Shown one piece after another: positions 8,861 through 18,703 of a stretch of 64,000 nt of DNA (position 1 is its first letter; each line of letters opens with the position of its first letter). The stretch is from Anaerolineae bacterium (GTDB taxonomy: Bacteria; Chloroflexota; Anaerolineae; DUEN01). The notes beneath the pieces were generated by a model that worked only from the letters and a program-made list of their open reading frames with translations, made no database searches and was not told the DNA's origin. The stretch spans positions 1 to 64,000 of the forward strand of contig JANXBS010000014.1 of the NCBI GenBank assembly GCA_025060615.1. The letters are read 5' to 3'. The position numbers and the translations under genes are program-made.

Positions 8861-9695
8861 GCCGGCCTGGAAACGCTACCTGACCGACTACAACGAGGGC
8901 CTGGGACTAGTCTACGAACGCTTCGTCCTGAATGACTTCCTAGAGCAGTTGCGTCAACGCTATAGCATCCGCAGCGTGCTCGAGGCGCCGCTCTTCGGCA
9001 TGGCCGGCGTCAGCGGCATCAACAGCGTGATCCTGGCCCGTGCCGGCTGCAATGTCACTTTAGTGGACGACGAGCCAGAACGCCTGGCCGGCGTTCGGCG
9101 CATCTGGTGTGAGCTAAAACTTCCTGTGACGTTGGTCCAGGTAAGCCGATGGGGCTGGTGTTCGCTTCCCTTCGCCGATCGTAGTTTTGACCTTTGCTGG
9201 CAGTGGGCGGGGCTATGGCACCTGGCGGATGCGGCCGGCTTGCTGCGCGAGCTGGTGCGCTGCGCCCGTCGGGCCATCTTTGTGGCGATGCCGAACCGCT
9301 GGCAGGTGGGCTACCTCCTGCGCAAGCTGGTGATAGACCGGCCCTTCTTTCGGACGGTGGATGAGCGCTGGGCTCAGATCGGCCGCATCCGCTGGATACT
9401 TGAAGCAGCGGGGGCTCAGGTGGTTGAGCAGGGGGTGCTTGATGTGCCCCCTTGGCCCGACACGGTGATGCCGGCCGCGGAGGTACTAGGGCGGCTGGGC
9501 ATCCGGTCGCGCTGGCTGAAGAAGCGATTCAGCGGGAGCAACTGGCATTGGTCCACCATGGCCTACTATCTAGGGCAGGCGCCCAAGCTCTACGATCGAG
9601 TAATGCGCTATGCCTGGCTTGAGCGTGCGCCCCTGCCCTGGCCTCTTAAAGCGATGTGGGGACATCATCGCTACCTGATCGCCATCCCCAGTTGA
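8820..9695 (+). CDS. Class I SAM-dependent methyltransferase-like protein
   Basis: A 291-residue protein with a Rossmann methyltransferase layout: a glycine-rich loop (FGMAGVSGINS) near residue 50, an acidic end of strand 2 (VTLVDDEPERLAGV), and a DLCWQWAGLWHLADA segment after strand 4. The substrate is unknown. The start ATG at 8820 overlaps the ArsA-like gene by 41 nt and has AAGG about 8 nt upstream; reading further upstream gives low-complexity sequence and is rejected. The overlap points to translational coupling with the ArsA-like ATPase. Confidence 0.75.
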   Translation: MSCSHHPSPSPQAEPAWKRYLTDYNEGLGLVYERFVLNDFLEQLRQRYSIRSVLEAPLFGMAGVSGINSVILARAGCNVTLVDDEPERLAGVRRIWCELKLPVTLVQVSRWGWCSLPFADRSFDLCWQWAGLWHLADAAGLLRELVRCARRAIFVAMPNRWQVGYLLRKLVIDRPFFRTVDERWAQIGRIRWILEAAGAQVVEQGVLDVPPWPDTVMPAAEVLGRLGIRSRWLKKRFSGSNWHWSTMAYYLGQAPKLYDRVMRYAWLERAPLPWPLKAMWGHHRYLIAIPS

Positions 9696-9783
9696 TCGCG
9701 CCATAGGCGTCGCCGTCGGCCACCATCTCTTAGCCATCGGCTCTCAGCGACCAACCATTAGCCACTAGCCATCGGGGGCTGTC

Positions 9784-12204
9784 ATGGGTATCTTACGTCG
9801 CTCTCAACCACTTCATCCATCACCTCTCGTCCCTCGCTCCCTTTCCCTTCTACTTTTACTGTTCGTCGCCGCCGCCTTCCGGCTTTGGCAAATCGGAGCC
9901 ATCCCCCCTGGCCTCTTCGGCGATGAGGCGGTAAACGGCCTGGATGCGCTCGATGTACTGGCCGGCCGCCCGCAAGTGTTCTTCCCCGCCAACTACGGAC
10001 GTGAGGGCCTGCATATGTTCCTGGTGGCCTTTAGTTTCCTCGTCTTCGGCGTCAATGAGTTCGCGTTGCGGTTCCCCTCTATCATCGCCGGCCTAGTGAC
10101 AGTGCCGCTGACATATCAGCTAGGGAAAGAGCTGCTGCGGCACACCCCGCTGGAGAACACGCCGGTCCCTTTGCTCAGCGCGGCTTTCCTGGCCACCAGC
10201 TTCTGGCACGTGCACTTCAGCCGATTCGGCGTGCGCGGAGTATTCACCCCGCTGATGACCGCGCTAGCGTTTTGGGCTCTTTGGCGCGGGGTCAACCGCC
10301 GTGATCTGCGCTGGCTAGTAGGGGCCGGGATAGCGCTGGGCATCAACTTGTATTTCTATACAGCGGCGCGCCTAGTGCCTATTTTTCTGGCCTTATATCT
10401 GGCCCTGGAATGGTGGATCAACCGACGCGCCCGGCGCTCGCCGATCCTGCGCAGCCAGTTTTTAGGCATTGTCGCTCTCTATACCACTGCCGCAGTGGTC
10501 TTCGTGCCCTTGTTCGTCTACTTCGTACAGCATCCTGGCGCCTTCACCGCCCGAGCCAGCGAGGTATTCGTTGGGAACCCGCGTGTGAGCGAGGGCAATC
10601 CGATCATCAAGTCGCTACTGGCGCTCTTCGCCAGCGTGCTCCAGTTTTTCGTGGCAGGCCTGGGAGATCGCGATTGGTTTTATAACTTGCCCGGCCGCCC
10701 GGTCTTCGACGTAGTGACCGGCGCCCTGACGATCATCGGCGTGCTGGCTCTGCTTCCACGGTGGCGCAACCAGCGTTATCTGTTCCTACTCCTATGGTGG
10801 CCGGTGATGCTGATCCCAACGTTCCTGGCCGTAGACCGCATCCCGGCCCTGCCGCGGGCATTGGGCGTGCTCCCTGGCCTGTACTTCTTCCCAGCGATCG
10901 GCGCATGGCAACTAGTCGAACGGGTGCGCACTCGCCTGAGCCGGCAAGATCAACGACAGGCGATCGCGTTGGCGCTGGCCGGCCCACTGATCTTGCACGC
11001 CACCGTGAACTGGTGGGGCTATTTCGTATCCTGGGGACGTTCTGCCGGCGCGTTTGACGCCTTCGACGGAGATGTGGTCGCCGCCGCTCATTGGCTTAGG
11101 GATCATCGGCCTGATCGGCTGGCCTATCTCTCAGCCGACATCTATCGCCATCCATCCTTTATGCTGTTGTATGAGCAAGTGCCCCTTACCCGCTTTTTCG
11201 AGGTGCGCAACCCCCGCCTGCGCTGGTTTGACGCCCGCTATGCATTGTTAATGCCGCCACCTGGAGGCGCCATCTATCTGCTGGGCAACTCGGCGATGCC
11301 CGATCGCGATCGGCTGCGCCGCCTTCTGCCCGTGATGACCCCGCTGGCCATCGTAGTCGGCCCCGGTGGCCCAGGGCTGGAAGTCTACCAGGTGGATAAA
11401 GGGGGGCCGCCACCGCGCACGCAAGGGCTGCCCGGCCAGGGTCTGCCCCGCCTAGTAGGGTATGGGATTGTGGGTGAAGCGCGGCCTGGCGGCATGTTGG
11501 AGGTGACGCTATACTGGCTGGTGGGCGATGCGGTCGACGCGCCGGCGGCCGAAGCGCCCAACCTGCGCGTGGCAGTCGAGGACGCGACGGGCGTCGAGCG
11601 CGGCGCCTGGACGGGAATCTTTCCCTATCGGTATGGCGAGTGGCATGCCGGTGACGTGGTAGCCACCTGGCACCAGGTGGCGATCGCTCAGGACGCCCCA
11701 CTCGGCCATTATAGCGTGCGCGTGGCGATGGAGGTGCCCGGTAGCCCGGTCACGCGGCTGACGCCTGGCGGTCTGGCTCCTGACTTCTCACTTCCCCAGG
11801 TGATCCCCACCGAGTTCAGCAACGGTATTCAGATGCTGGACATCCAAACCCGGCCGGCCATCGGCGATCGAGCACGGGTGATCATTGACTTGGTCTGGCG
11901 TCTGATCCGGCCCGCAGAGACCTCTTACACGCTATTCGTGCATTTGCTCAACGCAAACGGCGAGCTGGTAGCGCAAGCGGACACGATCCCCGTCGCAGGT
12001 CTCTTTCCCACAGATGCTTGGCCTATAGGTGTGCCCGTGCGTGATCAGGTCGAGATCGCGCTGCCCCCAGGTGCTCTCCCCGGACGTTATACCCTCGTGC
12101 TGGGCTGGTACGACTGGCGCACCGGCGAGCGGTTCCCAGTGACAGACCTCGCCGGCCAGCCGCTCACGGATCGGATCGAGCTGCCGGTGGAGATGAAGCC
12201 ATGA
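9784..12204 (+). CDS. Family 39-type (GT-C) membrane glycosyltransferase
   Basis: A polytopic membrane protein of 806 residues of the PMT/ArnT-like GT-C class, which transfers sugars from polyprenyl-phosphate donors at the outer face of the membrane. Seen: a first helix near 15-33, then the loop PPGLFGDEAVN with the acidic Asp-Glu pair typical of the active site. About ten more hydrophobic segments follow up to about residue 420, then a soluble C-terminal region (about 500-806) rich in beta-strand-like sequence. It is followed by a second large membrane protein with a 4-nt ATGA overlap. The acceptor is unknown; envelope glycan or glycoprotein work is an inference. Confidence 0.82.
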   Translation: MGILRRSQPLHPSPLVPRSLSLLLLLFVAAAFRLWQIGAIPPGLFGDEAVNGLDALDVLAGRPQVFFPANYGREGLHMFLVAFSFLVFGVNEFALRFPSIIAGLVTVPLTYQLGKELLRHTPLENTPVPLLSAAFLATSFWHVHFSRFGVRGVFTPLMTALAFWALWRGVNRRDLRWLVGAGIALGINLYFYTAARLVPIFLALYLALEWWINRRARRSPILRSQFLGIVALYTTAAVVFVPLFVYFVQHPGAFTARASEVFVGNPRVSEGNPIIKSLLALFASVLQFFVAGLGDRDWFYNLPGRPVFDVVTGALTIIGVLALLPRWRNQRYLFLLLWWPVMLIPTFLAVDRIPALPRALGVLPGLYFFPAIGAWQLVERVRTRLSRQDQRQAIALALAGPLILHATVNWWGYFVSWGRSAGAFDAFDGDVVAAAHWLRDHRPDRLAYLSADIYRHPSFMLLYEQVPLTRFFEVRNPRLRWFDARYALLMPPPGGAIYLLGNSAMPDRDRLRRLLPVMTPLAIVVGPGGPGLEVYQVDKGGPPPRTQGLPGQGLPRLVGYGIVGEARPGGMLEVTLYWLVGDAVDAPAAEAPNLRVAVEDATGVERGAWTGIFPYRYGEWHAGDVVATWHQVAIAQDAPLGHYSVRVAMEVPGSPVTRLTPGGLAPDFSLPQVIPTEFSNGIQMLDIQTRPAIGDRARVIIDLVWRLIRPAETSYTLFVHLLNANGELVAQADTIPVAGLFPTDAWPIGVPVRDQVEIALPPGALPGRYTLVLGWYDWRTGERFPVTDLAGQPLTDRIELPVEMKP

Positions 12205-15059
12205 ATGGAACGAGGGGTCTCCGCTTTCTGGTCCAGTATCCATTGTCAGAGCGCTGGCGAGCGCATGCCCTCGTAGTCGCCCTGTTTGTTGTGTTGGCTT
12301 TCGGCCTAAGTTATCCGCTGCCTCTGCGGTTCACGACCCATACGCCGGGGACTGCCACCTGGGCCTTCGATGAGTCCACATTTCTATGGAACATCTGGTA
12401 TTTCAAACACGCCCTTCTCAATCTGGGCACCTCGCCTTTGCACAGCGAGCTTATCTGGTATCCGCTGGGCATCGACCTGATCCTGCACACGTACAATTTC
12501 TTTAATGCGCTACTGGCCTTTCCGCTGCAACTGGCATGGGGGCTGGTCCCAGCCTCGAACAGCACATTGATCTTCGCCACGGCGCTTAGCGGGTATGGAG
12601 CCTATCTGTTGGCACGCCAGCTCCTGAGGGACTGGCATCTTCTCCCCTCCGGGTCAGTGGGCCACCTGCCTCCTCTGTTGGCCGGGCTGATCTACGCTTT
12701 CGGTTCGAATCGAGCAGTCTACCTCGCCCTAGGCCATTACGACATGGTGACCACCGGTTGCATTCCCCTGTATGCGCTGTATTTGGTGCGTTCACTGCGC
12801 GCGTCCGGCCCCATGCGCCGCTCAGACTGGCATAACGCAACGATGGCTGGACTTTTCTTCGCCCTCGCCGCGCTGGCCGAGATGATCTTCGCCGTCTTCC
12901 TGGCGTTGCTGACCCTCATCTTCGCCATCACCGCGCTCCAATTCTCGTCGGCCTCCCATTGGCCTTTCGTCCTTCGCCTCACCTCTGTGCTCAAACGCCT
13001 GGCCGTCATCGCGCTCGTCGCCGCTTTGCTCTGGGGCCCAGTGTTCATCCCTATCGTCCGAGAATTCATCAGTGGCGATTACGCCTTAGAAGGATGGGGC
13101 GAGGGGCTCAAACTCAGCACCGATCTGCTTGGATTCATCACGCCCACTGCGCTACATCCGATCTGGGGAGAGAACTGGCAACGAGCGCTGCGCGCAGTGG
13201 AGGAGGGGACGGCGCGCTTCTCGGACGTGAACACTGTCTTCATAGGATGGGTCACACTGGCATTGGCGCTGATCGGCGCCCTAGTGAGTGGATGGCGGGG
13301 CCGTCCCTGGCGTTGGACGGCGCTGCTCTTCGGCCTCTTTTGCCTAGGGCCGCTGCTCCAGATCAATGGTCGCTACGAGTTTAGCCTGGATCGGCTGTTG
13401 GGCGAGCGCGGCGTCACGTTCCCTATGCCGTTCGCCTTGCTTCACTACATCCCCTTTGTCAAGGCCAACCGCGCGCCTAACCGCAACAGCGTCGTCCTGA
13501 TGTTAGGGATAGCCGTACTGGCCGCGTTGGCCGTGGCCTGGATCACCACTGCTCGACGCCAAAATGCGCTGCTTGCAAGAGGGATGAGGCGGATTGGTAA
13601 CCTCTTGTCTGTAGTCCTAGCTGTGGCGATCCTATTCGAACACGCAGCTATCCCGATGCCGCTTACCGACGCGCGTGTACCCGCCATATACCGACAGATC
13701 GCCGCTGAACCGGACGAGTTCGCTATCCTGCAACTGCCGTTAGGGTGGCGCAACTCTTTCGGCGTCTTCGGCTCGGAATGGACGCAGGTGCAGTTTTACC
13801 AGACGGTGCACGGTAAGCCAATGCTGGGCGGCAATATCAGCCGCGCCCCCAGCTTTAAGATGGAGTACTTCCGCCGCCTGCCGCTATTCCAGGCGATCGC
13901 CGAGGTCGAGTTTGGCCAACCAGTGTCCCCCGAGGTGGATGCAGCTGCGCGAGCGCAGGCCGCTGAGCTGATGTACCTGTACGATGTACGTTATCTGGTC
14001 ATCCTCCCCCCCATCCCCGGCCGCTACCCGTATATCGATACCTATGCAGCGACCCGCGAGTACGTGCTCAGCCTGTTGCCCGTAGAGCCTAAGCCATTTT
14101 ACGACGAAGGGGGCGTACAGGCTTATCGGATCTTACAGCCGGCCGGACGAGCCGATTTCGAGCTGGACCTGGGCACCGGCCATTCGGCCGCTTACCGGGG
14201 CGAAGGCTGGCACGAGGATGAGCAGCCGTTTGGAACTACTGCCACCTGGGCTGGTGCTAGACAGGTTCGCCTGTTCTTGCCTGTGCGCGTTCAATCTCCC
14301 TCCCCGGCCTATCGGCTCTCCTTACGAGTTCATCCGTTCGCGTATCCGGGCGCGCCGATACAGCGAGTGCAGGCGTTTGTCAATGGCCGCCCGCTGGGCG
14401 AGCCTGCCCCACTGGAGGCGGGCTGGAGCGTCGTCCAATTCGACGTGCCGGCTGGCGCTGTGCGCGATGGGCTCAACCGGATCACGCTGGCCTTCGACTG
14501 GACGGCAAGGCCACGTGACGTGCTCCCAGCCGATGCCCGCATAGGCCAGACCGGCGTGGAAACTCCGGTGGACATCGAGATCAACGCCACCGCCGAGTTC
14601 GCTTACATCACCCTGGAGGACGACCGGGGCGCTCGCGTGGATGGCTCGGCTGGCCGACGAGGATACAACGTGGCGGTGATAAATCCACATAGCGGCCGCC
14701 TGTTAGAGCGGCGCGGCTTCGACACGGCGGCCAATGCCTACGAGGCAGAGCGGTTGGCGCAGTTCCTCCAAGAGATACCGGAAGGTCTTATCGTGGTAGC
14801 AGCCACCCGCGGGCCGGGCACAGCTCATCTGACCGATCAGGCTTGGGCGGCTTTACAAGAGATCGGAGCCGGGCAAGATCCGCGGGGGATACCTGGCGTA
14901 TCCCACGCAATCATCGGCGTGAAAGGCGCTCTCCCCGGCAGTGCCGTTGAGGTCGTGCGGACCGGTGGCGCCTATCTGCGCATCGGGCGAAACCCGGATC
15001 GGCGGTCATTAGCTGCCGCAGTAGACTGGGTCCGGTTGGAACCAACACAGACAAGGTGA
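12201..15059 (+). CDS. Large GT-C-like membrane protein with C-terminal FAM3/ILEI-type domain
   Basis: A 952-residue membrane protein. The first half has about ten hydrophobic helices and a DEST motif in the first external loop ([14 protein letters not shown]), as in GT-C glycosyltransferases. Residues 500-790 are a soluble, beta-rich region. Residues from about 790 to 945 look like an interleukin-like EMT inducer (ILEI/FAM3) domain. They show a GYNVAVINP strand, [19 protein letters not shown], a [16 protein letters not shown] block, and [10 protein letters not shown]. This domain is known from vertebrate FAM3 cytokines and the POMGnT1 stem, where it binds carbohydrate. ATG overlaps the previous stop, so the two act as a pair. 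Confidence 0.75.
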   Translation: MNGTRGLRFLVQYPLSERWRAHALVVALFVVLAFGLSYPLPLRFTTHTPGTATWAFDESTFLWNIWYFKHALLNLGTSPLHSELIWYPLGIDLILHTYNFFNALLAFPLQLAWGLVPASNSTLIFATALSGYGAYLLARQLLRDWHLLPSGSVGHLPPLLAGLIYAFGSNRAVYLALGHYDMVTTGCIPLYALYLVRSLRASGPMRRSDWHNATMAGLFFALAALAEMIFAVFLALLTLIFAITALQFSSASHWPFVLRLTSVLKRLAVIALVAALLWGPVFIPIVREFISGDYALEGWGEGLKLSTDLLGFITPTALHPIWGENWQRALRAVEEGTARFSDVNTVFIGWVTLALALIGALVSGWRGRPWRWTALLFGLFCLGPLLQINGRYEFSLDRLLGERGVTFPMPFALLHYIPFVKANRAPNRNSVVLMLGIAVLAALAVAWITTARRQNALLARGMRRIGNLLSVVLAVAILFEHAAIPMPLTDARVPAIYRQIAAEPDEFAILQLPLGWRNSFGVFGSEWTQVQFYQTVHGKPMLGGNISRAPSFKMEYFRRLPLFQAIAEVEFGQPVSPEVDAAARAQAAELMYLYDVRYLVILPPIPGRYPYIDTYAATREYVLSLLPVEPKPFYDEGGVQAYRILQPAGRADFELDLGTGHSAAYRGEGWHEDEQPFGTTATWAGARQVRLFLPVRVQSPSPAYRLSLRVHPFAYPGAPIQRVQAFVNGRPLGEPAPLEAGWSVVQFDVPAGAVRDGLNRITLAFDWTARPRDVLPADARIGQTGVETPVDIEINATAEFAYITLEDDRGARVDGSAGRRGYNVAVINPHSGRLLERRGFDTAANAYEAERLAQFLQEIPEGLIVVAATRGPGTAHLTDQAWAALQEIGAGQDPRGIPGVSHAIIGVKGALPGSAVEVVRTGGAYLRIGRNPDRRSLAAAVDWVRLEPTQTR

Positions 15060-15122
15060 GCGCCCTCTCCTCGCTTGACCTTCTCCTGTGGTGAGTTACC
15101 GGTACGTTAGACGTGATACACT

Positions 15123-17507
15123 ATGGTTGTATGGTCCCAACTCAACGCGTCTCAAAGACAGGGGATAACGTCTTCTGTCTATGAGAATAGCAACCATCCA
15201 GCATATCTGCTTCCCTTCTCGTTGGCGAGAAAAGGGAGAAAAACCGGCATGCTCTGTATATCGGTCAATGCCCAGTCGCTCATCCATACAAAGCGTGAGC
15301 TTCGTGCGGTACGGAATGAACAGTTATTGTCCCCTGAAGTACTGGGACGAGGAACCGAGCTCGCCAGACTGCAGGATTACTATGCTGCGGCTCTAAGGGG
15401 TAACGCGCCCATCGTTATGATAGAGGGAGAGGCGGGCACAGGGAAAACGCACTTATTGCGTTTGTTTGCGGCCTGGGCGGAACGTCAGGGCGCCCGCGTG
15501 CTTTCGGTCACGTGTTATGAGGTGGAAACGCAAGTCCCCTATGGAAGTCTGATACGCACCCTACAAGCCTTCCTCAGTGACAATGGCCTAACCTGGGATC
15601 CCTCTATTGCTGCCCTACTGGGGCTTCCCCATCAAGTGCCCACATTAATGCGGCTCATGTCGTTTTGGACGTGGGATCTCGAGCGGATAGGGGGCGAAAC
15701 ACGGGCAGTGCCTGCGCCGCCCGTACGTCCCGCGCAATCGGCGCAGGTGCTCTTCCATCCCGGCCAAGTACGTGAGGAGATGATTCAGCTCTTCAAGGCG
15801 CTGGCCAAGCATACCCCCCTGGTGATCATCCTGGACGACCTGCACTGGGCAGATACCGCTACGCTGGAGCTGTGGAGTGCAGCGTATAGGCAACTGCGTG
15901 GGCTGCCAGTGCTCATCCTCGGCAGTTACTGCCCAGAAGAAGTAGATCAGGCCCATCCATTATACCGACTCAACTTTCGGCTATCCCGTCTAGTTCCGTT
16001 CGTTTATGAGGGAGGAGAAACGGGAGGCCCTGAGACCTTCCTCGTCCGGATTCGCCTGCGGCCGTTAGAAAAAGAGGCGATCCAGCGACTAGTAGCCGCC
16101 TTCGCCCCGGATAAGGAAATCCCCAAAGATTGGATCGAAAAGCGGCGACAGTACGGGGATGAACCACTTGCCTTCTGGACCGCCTGGGCGCGATGGATCG
16201 CCTCTTCCGATTCGCTGGACTTGGCTTCTGCTAACTTAGATGAACTTCATAAAAGGCTGATAGAGGTGCTGGATCCTGCGGCCCGTTCCATCCTGGAGGC
16301 CGCTGCTGTGCTAGGATCAGAGGCTGAAGGAGAGTTGCTGGCTTTTGTAGCTGGGCTGTCGGACGAAGAGGCGGCTCGAGCTTTACGGCGATTGGCCGAC
16401 GACGGGTTATTGGACGATCGCAGTGGGAAATACAAGATCGCCAATACGCTGCTCATCCGCACGATATACGAGGGACTGAGCGAGGGACGACGGAACGAGC
16501 TACATCGGCGGGTAGGCCAGGGTTTGGAACACTTTTACCCTTATCGGCTGAATGCAATGGCCGCTGTGCTGGCCAGGCATTACAAAGCAGCTGGTGAGCT
16601 CAACCTGGCACTGCGCTATCTCATGAAAGCAGGGGCCTGGGCATATCGCCTAGCCGCCTTAAAGGAAGCCGGCGAACTCTATTGGGATGCCCTTTCGCTG
16701 GCGGTGTTGGCCGGGGACGCTCACGCCCAAGTGCTCATCCATGAGGCATTGGGCGATATCCACATGCAGATGGGGGATCATCGGGCCGCACAGGGCCATT
16801 TCCACGCAGCGTTAGGAGGAGCGCATTCCGCCTCGCAGCAAGCATTGATTCGAGTACGGATGGCTCGTAGCTTGGGCGCAACTGGCCAGTATGAACAGGC
16901 TCGAACTGCCCTACGTCAGGCCTTGCAAGCATTAATCGGCGAACATAACCTTCAGGCTCAAGGCATCGTCTGGCTTCACTTGGCATGGATAGAGGAGCTG
17001 TTAGGCAATCGAGTGGCGGCCCTGTTTGCGGCCAATCACGCCCGCGCCGCCGCCATCCAAACGGACGATCCGGCATTGAAGGCGGATGCGGCCCTCGCAT
17101 TGGCGCTTCTGTACTGGCACCAGCCTGCAGTCAAAGCACAACGAGACCTCGAACAGGCGCGTGAATTGTGCCGATTGAGCATCCAGATCCGAGAACAGAT
17201 GGGAGACGTAGCCGGGTGCGCTCGTGCTTGGGCCTATCTGGGCATGATCGAACGCGACCAAGGGCATTTATCCGCGGCCTGTCAATGCTTTGCGAAGAGC
17301 GCAGAGGCCTATCGCCAGATTGGCGATTGGTTATCGGAGGCAACTATCCGGGCACGATGGGGAGAGGCTAGCGCGGCTGCCGGAAACCTGATCGAATCAG
17401 TAACGCAGTTCCGACGAGCGTTCGAGCTGCATCGTGAACTCCAAAACGTGGATAACGCTTTCGACCCGCCCCTTTGGACCCATCCCCTCTTCAATGGTGA
17501 ACCGTGA
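15123..17507 (+). CDS. STAND/AAA-type signalling ATPase with TPR-like repeats
   Basis: A soluble protein with an AAA_16-like NTPase module: GRGTELARL at the start, Walker A GEAGTGKTH near residue 102, and Walker B VIILDDLHWAD near 234. A winged-helix-like region near 375-450 follows, and the last 300 residues are helical TPR-like repeats. This is the plan of MalT/AfsR-like regulators, but no terminal DNA-binding domain (LuxR HTH or BTAD) is visible. The true start may be ATG 15249, 42 codons downstream, which has GGGAG 10 nt before it; the extra N-terminus looks non-conserved. It is expressed alone, convergent with the DUF1786 operon. Confidence 0.75.
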   Translation: MVVWSQLNASQRQGITSSVYENSNHPAYLLPFSLARKGRKTGMLCISVNAQSLIHTKRELRAVRNEQLLSPEVLGRGTELARLQDYYAAALRGNAPIVMIEGEAGTGKTHLLRLFAAWAERQGARVLSVTCYEVETQVPYGSLIRTLQAFLSDNGLTWDPSIAALLGLPHQVPTLMRLMSFWTWDLERIGGETRAVPAPPVRPAQSAQVLFHPGQVREEMIQLFKALAKHTPLVIILDDLHWADTATLELWSAAYRQLRGLPVLILGSYCPEEVDQAHPLYRLNFRLSRLVPFVYEGGETGGPETFLVRIRLRPLEKEAIQRLVAAFAPDKEIPKDWIEKRRQYGDEPLAFWTAWARWIASSDSLDLASANLDELHKRLIEVLDPAARSILEAAAVLGSEAEGELLAFVAGLSDEEAARALRRLADDGLLDDRSGKYKIANTLLIRTIYEGLSEGRRNELHRRVGQGLEHFYPYRLNAMAAVLARHYKAAGELNLALRYLMKAGAWAYRLAALKEAGELYWDALSLAVLAGDAHAQVLIHEALGDIHMQMGDHRAAQGHFHAALGGAHSASQQALIRVRMARSLGATGQYEQARTALRQALQALIGEHNLQAQGIVWLHLAWIEELLGNRVAALFAANHARAAAIQTDDPALKADAALALALLYWHQPAVKAQRDLEQARELCRLSIQIREQMGDVAGCARAWAYLGMIERDQGHLSAACQCFAKSAEAYRQIGDWLSEATIRARWGEASAAAGNLIESVTQFRRAFELHRELQNVDNAFDPPLWTHPLFNGEP

Positions 17508-17557
17508 ATAGCGAAAGGCTAATTCGCCATCTCTGCGGCCTTTCAACTGGTCGACGA

Positions 17558-18688
17558 TCACCATAAACTGCAGCCCCTATGGCCGCGATTCAATGCCGCG
17601 GCGATCCGCTCGGCCCAACCAGGCTCCAGATCGGCTATAGCCCGGATCAAGCCGAAACAGCCAGCCATCATCTGATCTCCATGAGGCGCTGCCAAATAAA
17701 CTGGCAATTCGCCATCTAGCAGGAGACCCCGCCGCGGCCCAGTGACGGCCAGGAAGTCAAGCAGCTGAGGGGTCGAATCCAGGATCAAGGCGCCGTGGCC
17801 ATGTTCGGCGAACACTTGCTCATGGGTGATACTGCCATCAGCTAGAGCAACCAACCAACGCTTCAGGCGAGCCCGATCCAACAAGCCGGTGTGATGCTCG
17901 AACAGCCGGGCGATCTGGCCGTCTCTGAACTGAAAGGCCAGACAGTGAAAGTTGCCCACGTTGACAACCTGTGCGTTCGGCCGAGCCCGTACGACGGGGT
18001 CCTCCAGCGCGCCTAGAATCGCAGCTGGGGCTGTGTCCATCACATAGATAGGCAGCCCGCTTTGCTGAGCAGCTGTGTCGGCCACGGCTCGCAGACGCGT
18101 CATGATTCCAGGGATCGCATCAGCGCGAAAGGCGAAGGTGGACAGACGTGGGTTTATCTTCAGCCGTTCGGCCAGGTAATCCAGGCGGAACTGGCGATCG
18201 CTGATGGCAGGGGGCGCGTTACCGTGATCGAATACAGCGACGGCCAGCGCATCCGGGTGCAGCTCTACACCGAAGGCAGCAAAGGCGCTGCGAATAGCTG
18301 GGTAATCTAGATCGCGCATCTCCACGTGCACAAACCTGTCCCGCCGCACCAGCGCCATAGCCTCATCATCCGAAACGAGCCGAACGCCCAAGTCCCGCTG
18401 CACTGCGTCCAGGTCATCGTTGAACGAGCGGGCGGCGTCCGGCGTGGCATAGATGGGCAGGCCGGCTTTGTAATGGTCCTCCGCAGCCCAGGCGCTGGGG
18501 CCACCGCCCATGGTGACGCCGGTGAGCACAAGGCCACGGCGTTCGATGGTCGCCTGGCGCATTCGTTTGGCCACCAATAACGTCGGCGACGGCATGACCA
18601 TCTTTAGGCAATTTTCGGGATCGCGCTCGCTGTCAAACAACAGGATGTCCTGAGTTCCCGTCCCAACGTCGACGGCTAAGATCTGCAT
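17558..18688 (-). CDS. DUF1786 protein (actin/HSP70-like ATPase fold)
   Basis: A 376-residue member of DUF1786, annotated in some databases as a putative pyruvate formate-lyase activating enzyme, without experimental support I know of. Seen: the phosphate 1 motif of the ASKHA fold at the very start (MQILAVDVGTGTQDILLFD) and a conserved GVTMGGGPSAWA block. A second glycine-rich strand pair (VVNVGNFHCLAFQFRDG) resembles phosphate 2. It ends a six-gene operon and starts 15 nt after lipA. The role is unknown; an ATP-dependent activation or repair function would fit the fold. Confidence 0.8.
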   Translation of the reverse strand: MQILAVDVGTGTQDILLFDSERDPENCLKMVMPSPTLLVAKRMRQATIERRGLVLTGVTMGGGPSAWAAEDHYKAGLPIYATPDAARSFNDDLDAVQRDLGVRLVSDDEAMALVRRDRFVHVEMRDLDYPAIRSAFAAFGVELHPDALAVAVFDHGNAPPAISDRQFRLDYLAERLKINPRLSTFAFRADAIPGIMTRLRAVADTAAQQSGLPIYVMDTAPAAILGALEDPVVRARPNAQVVNVGNFHCLAFQFRDGQIARLFEHHTGLLDRARLKRWLVALADGSITHEQVFAEHGHGALILDSTPQLLDFLAVTGPRRGLLLDGELPVYLAAPHGDQMMAGCFGLIRAIADLEPGWAERIAAALNRGHRGCSLW

Positions 18689-18703
18689 CTGTCGGCCTCA
18701 ACG

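Noticed and set aside
9731-9775. Short direct repeats (TAGCCATCGG twice, 35 nt apart)
   Set aside because: Too short and only two copies; not a CRISPR or attachment site. Probably slippage in a spacer.
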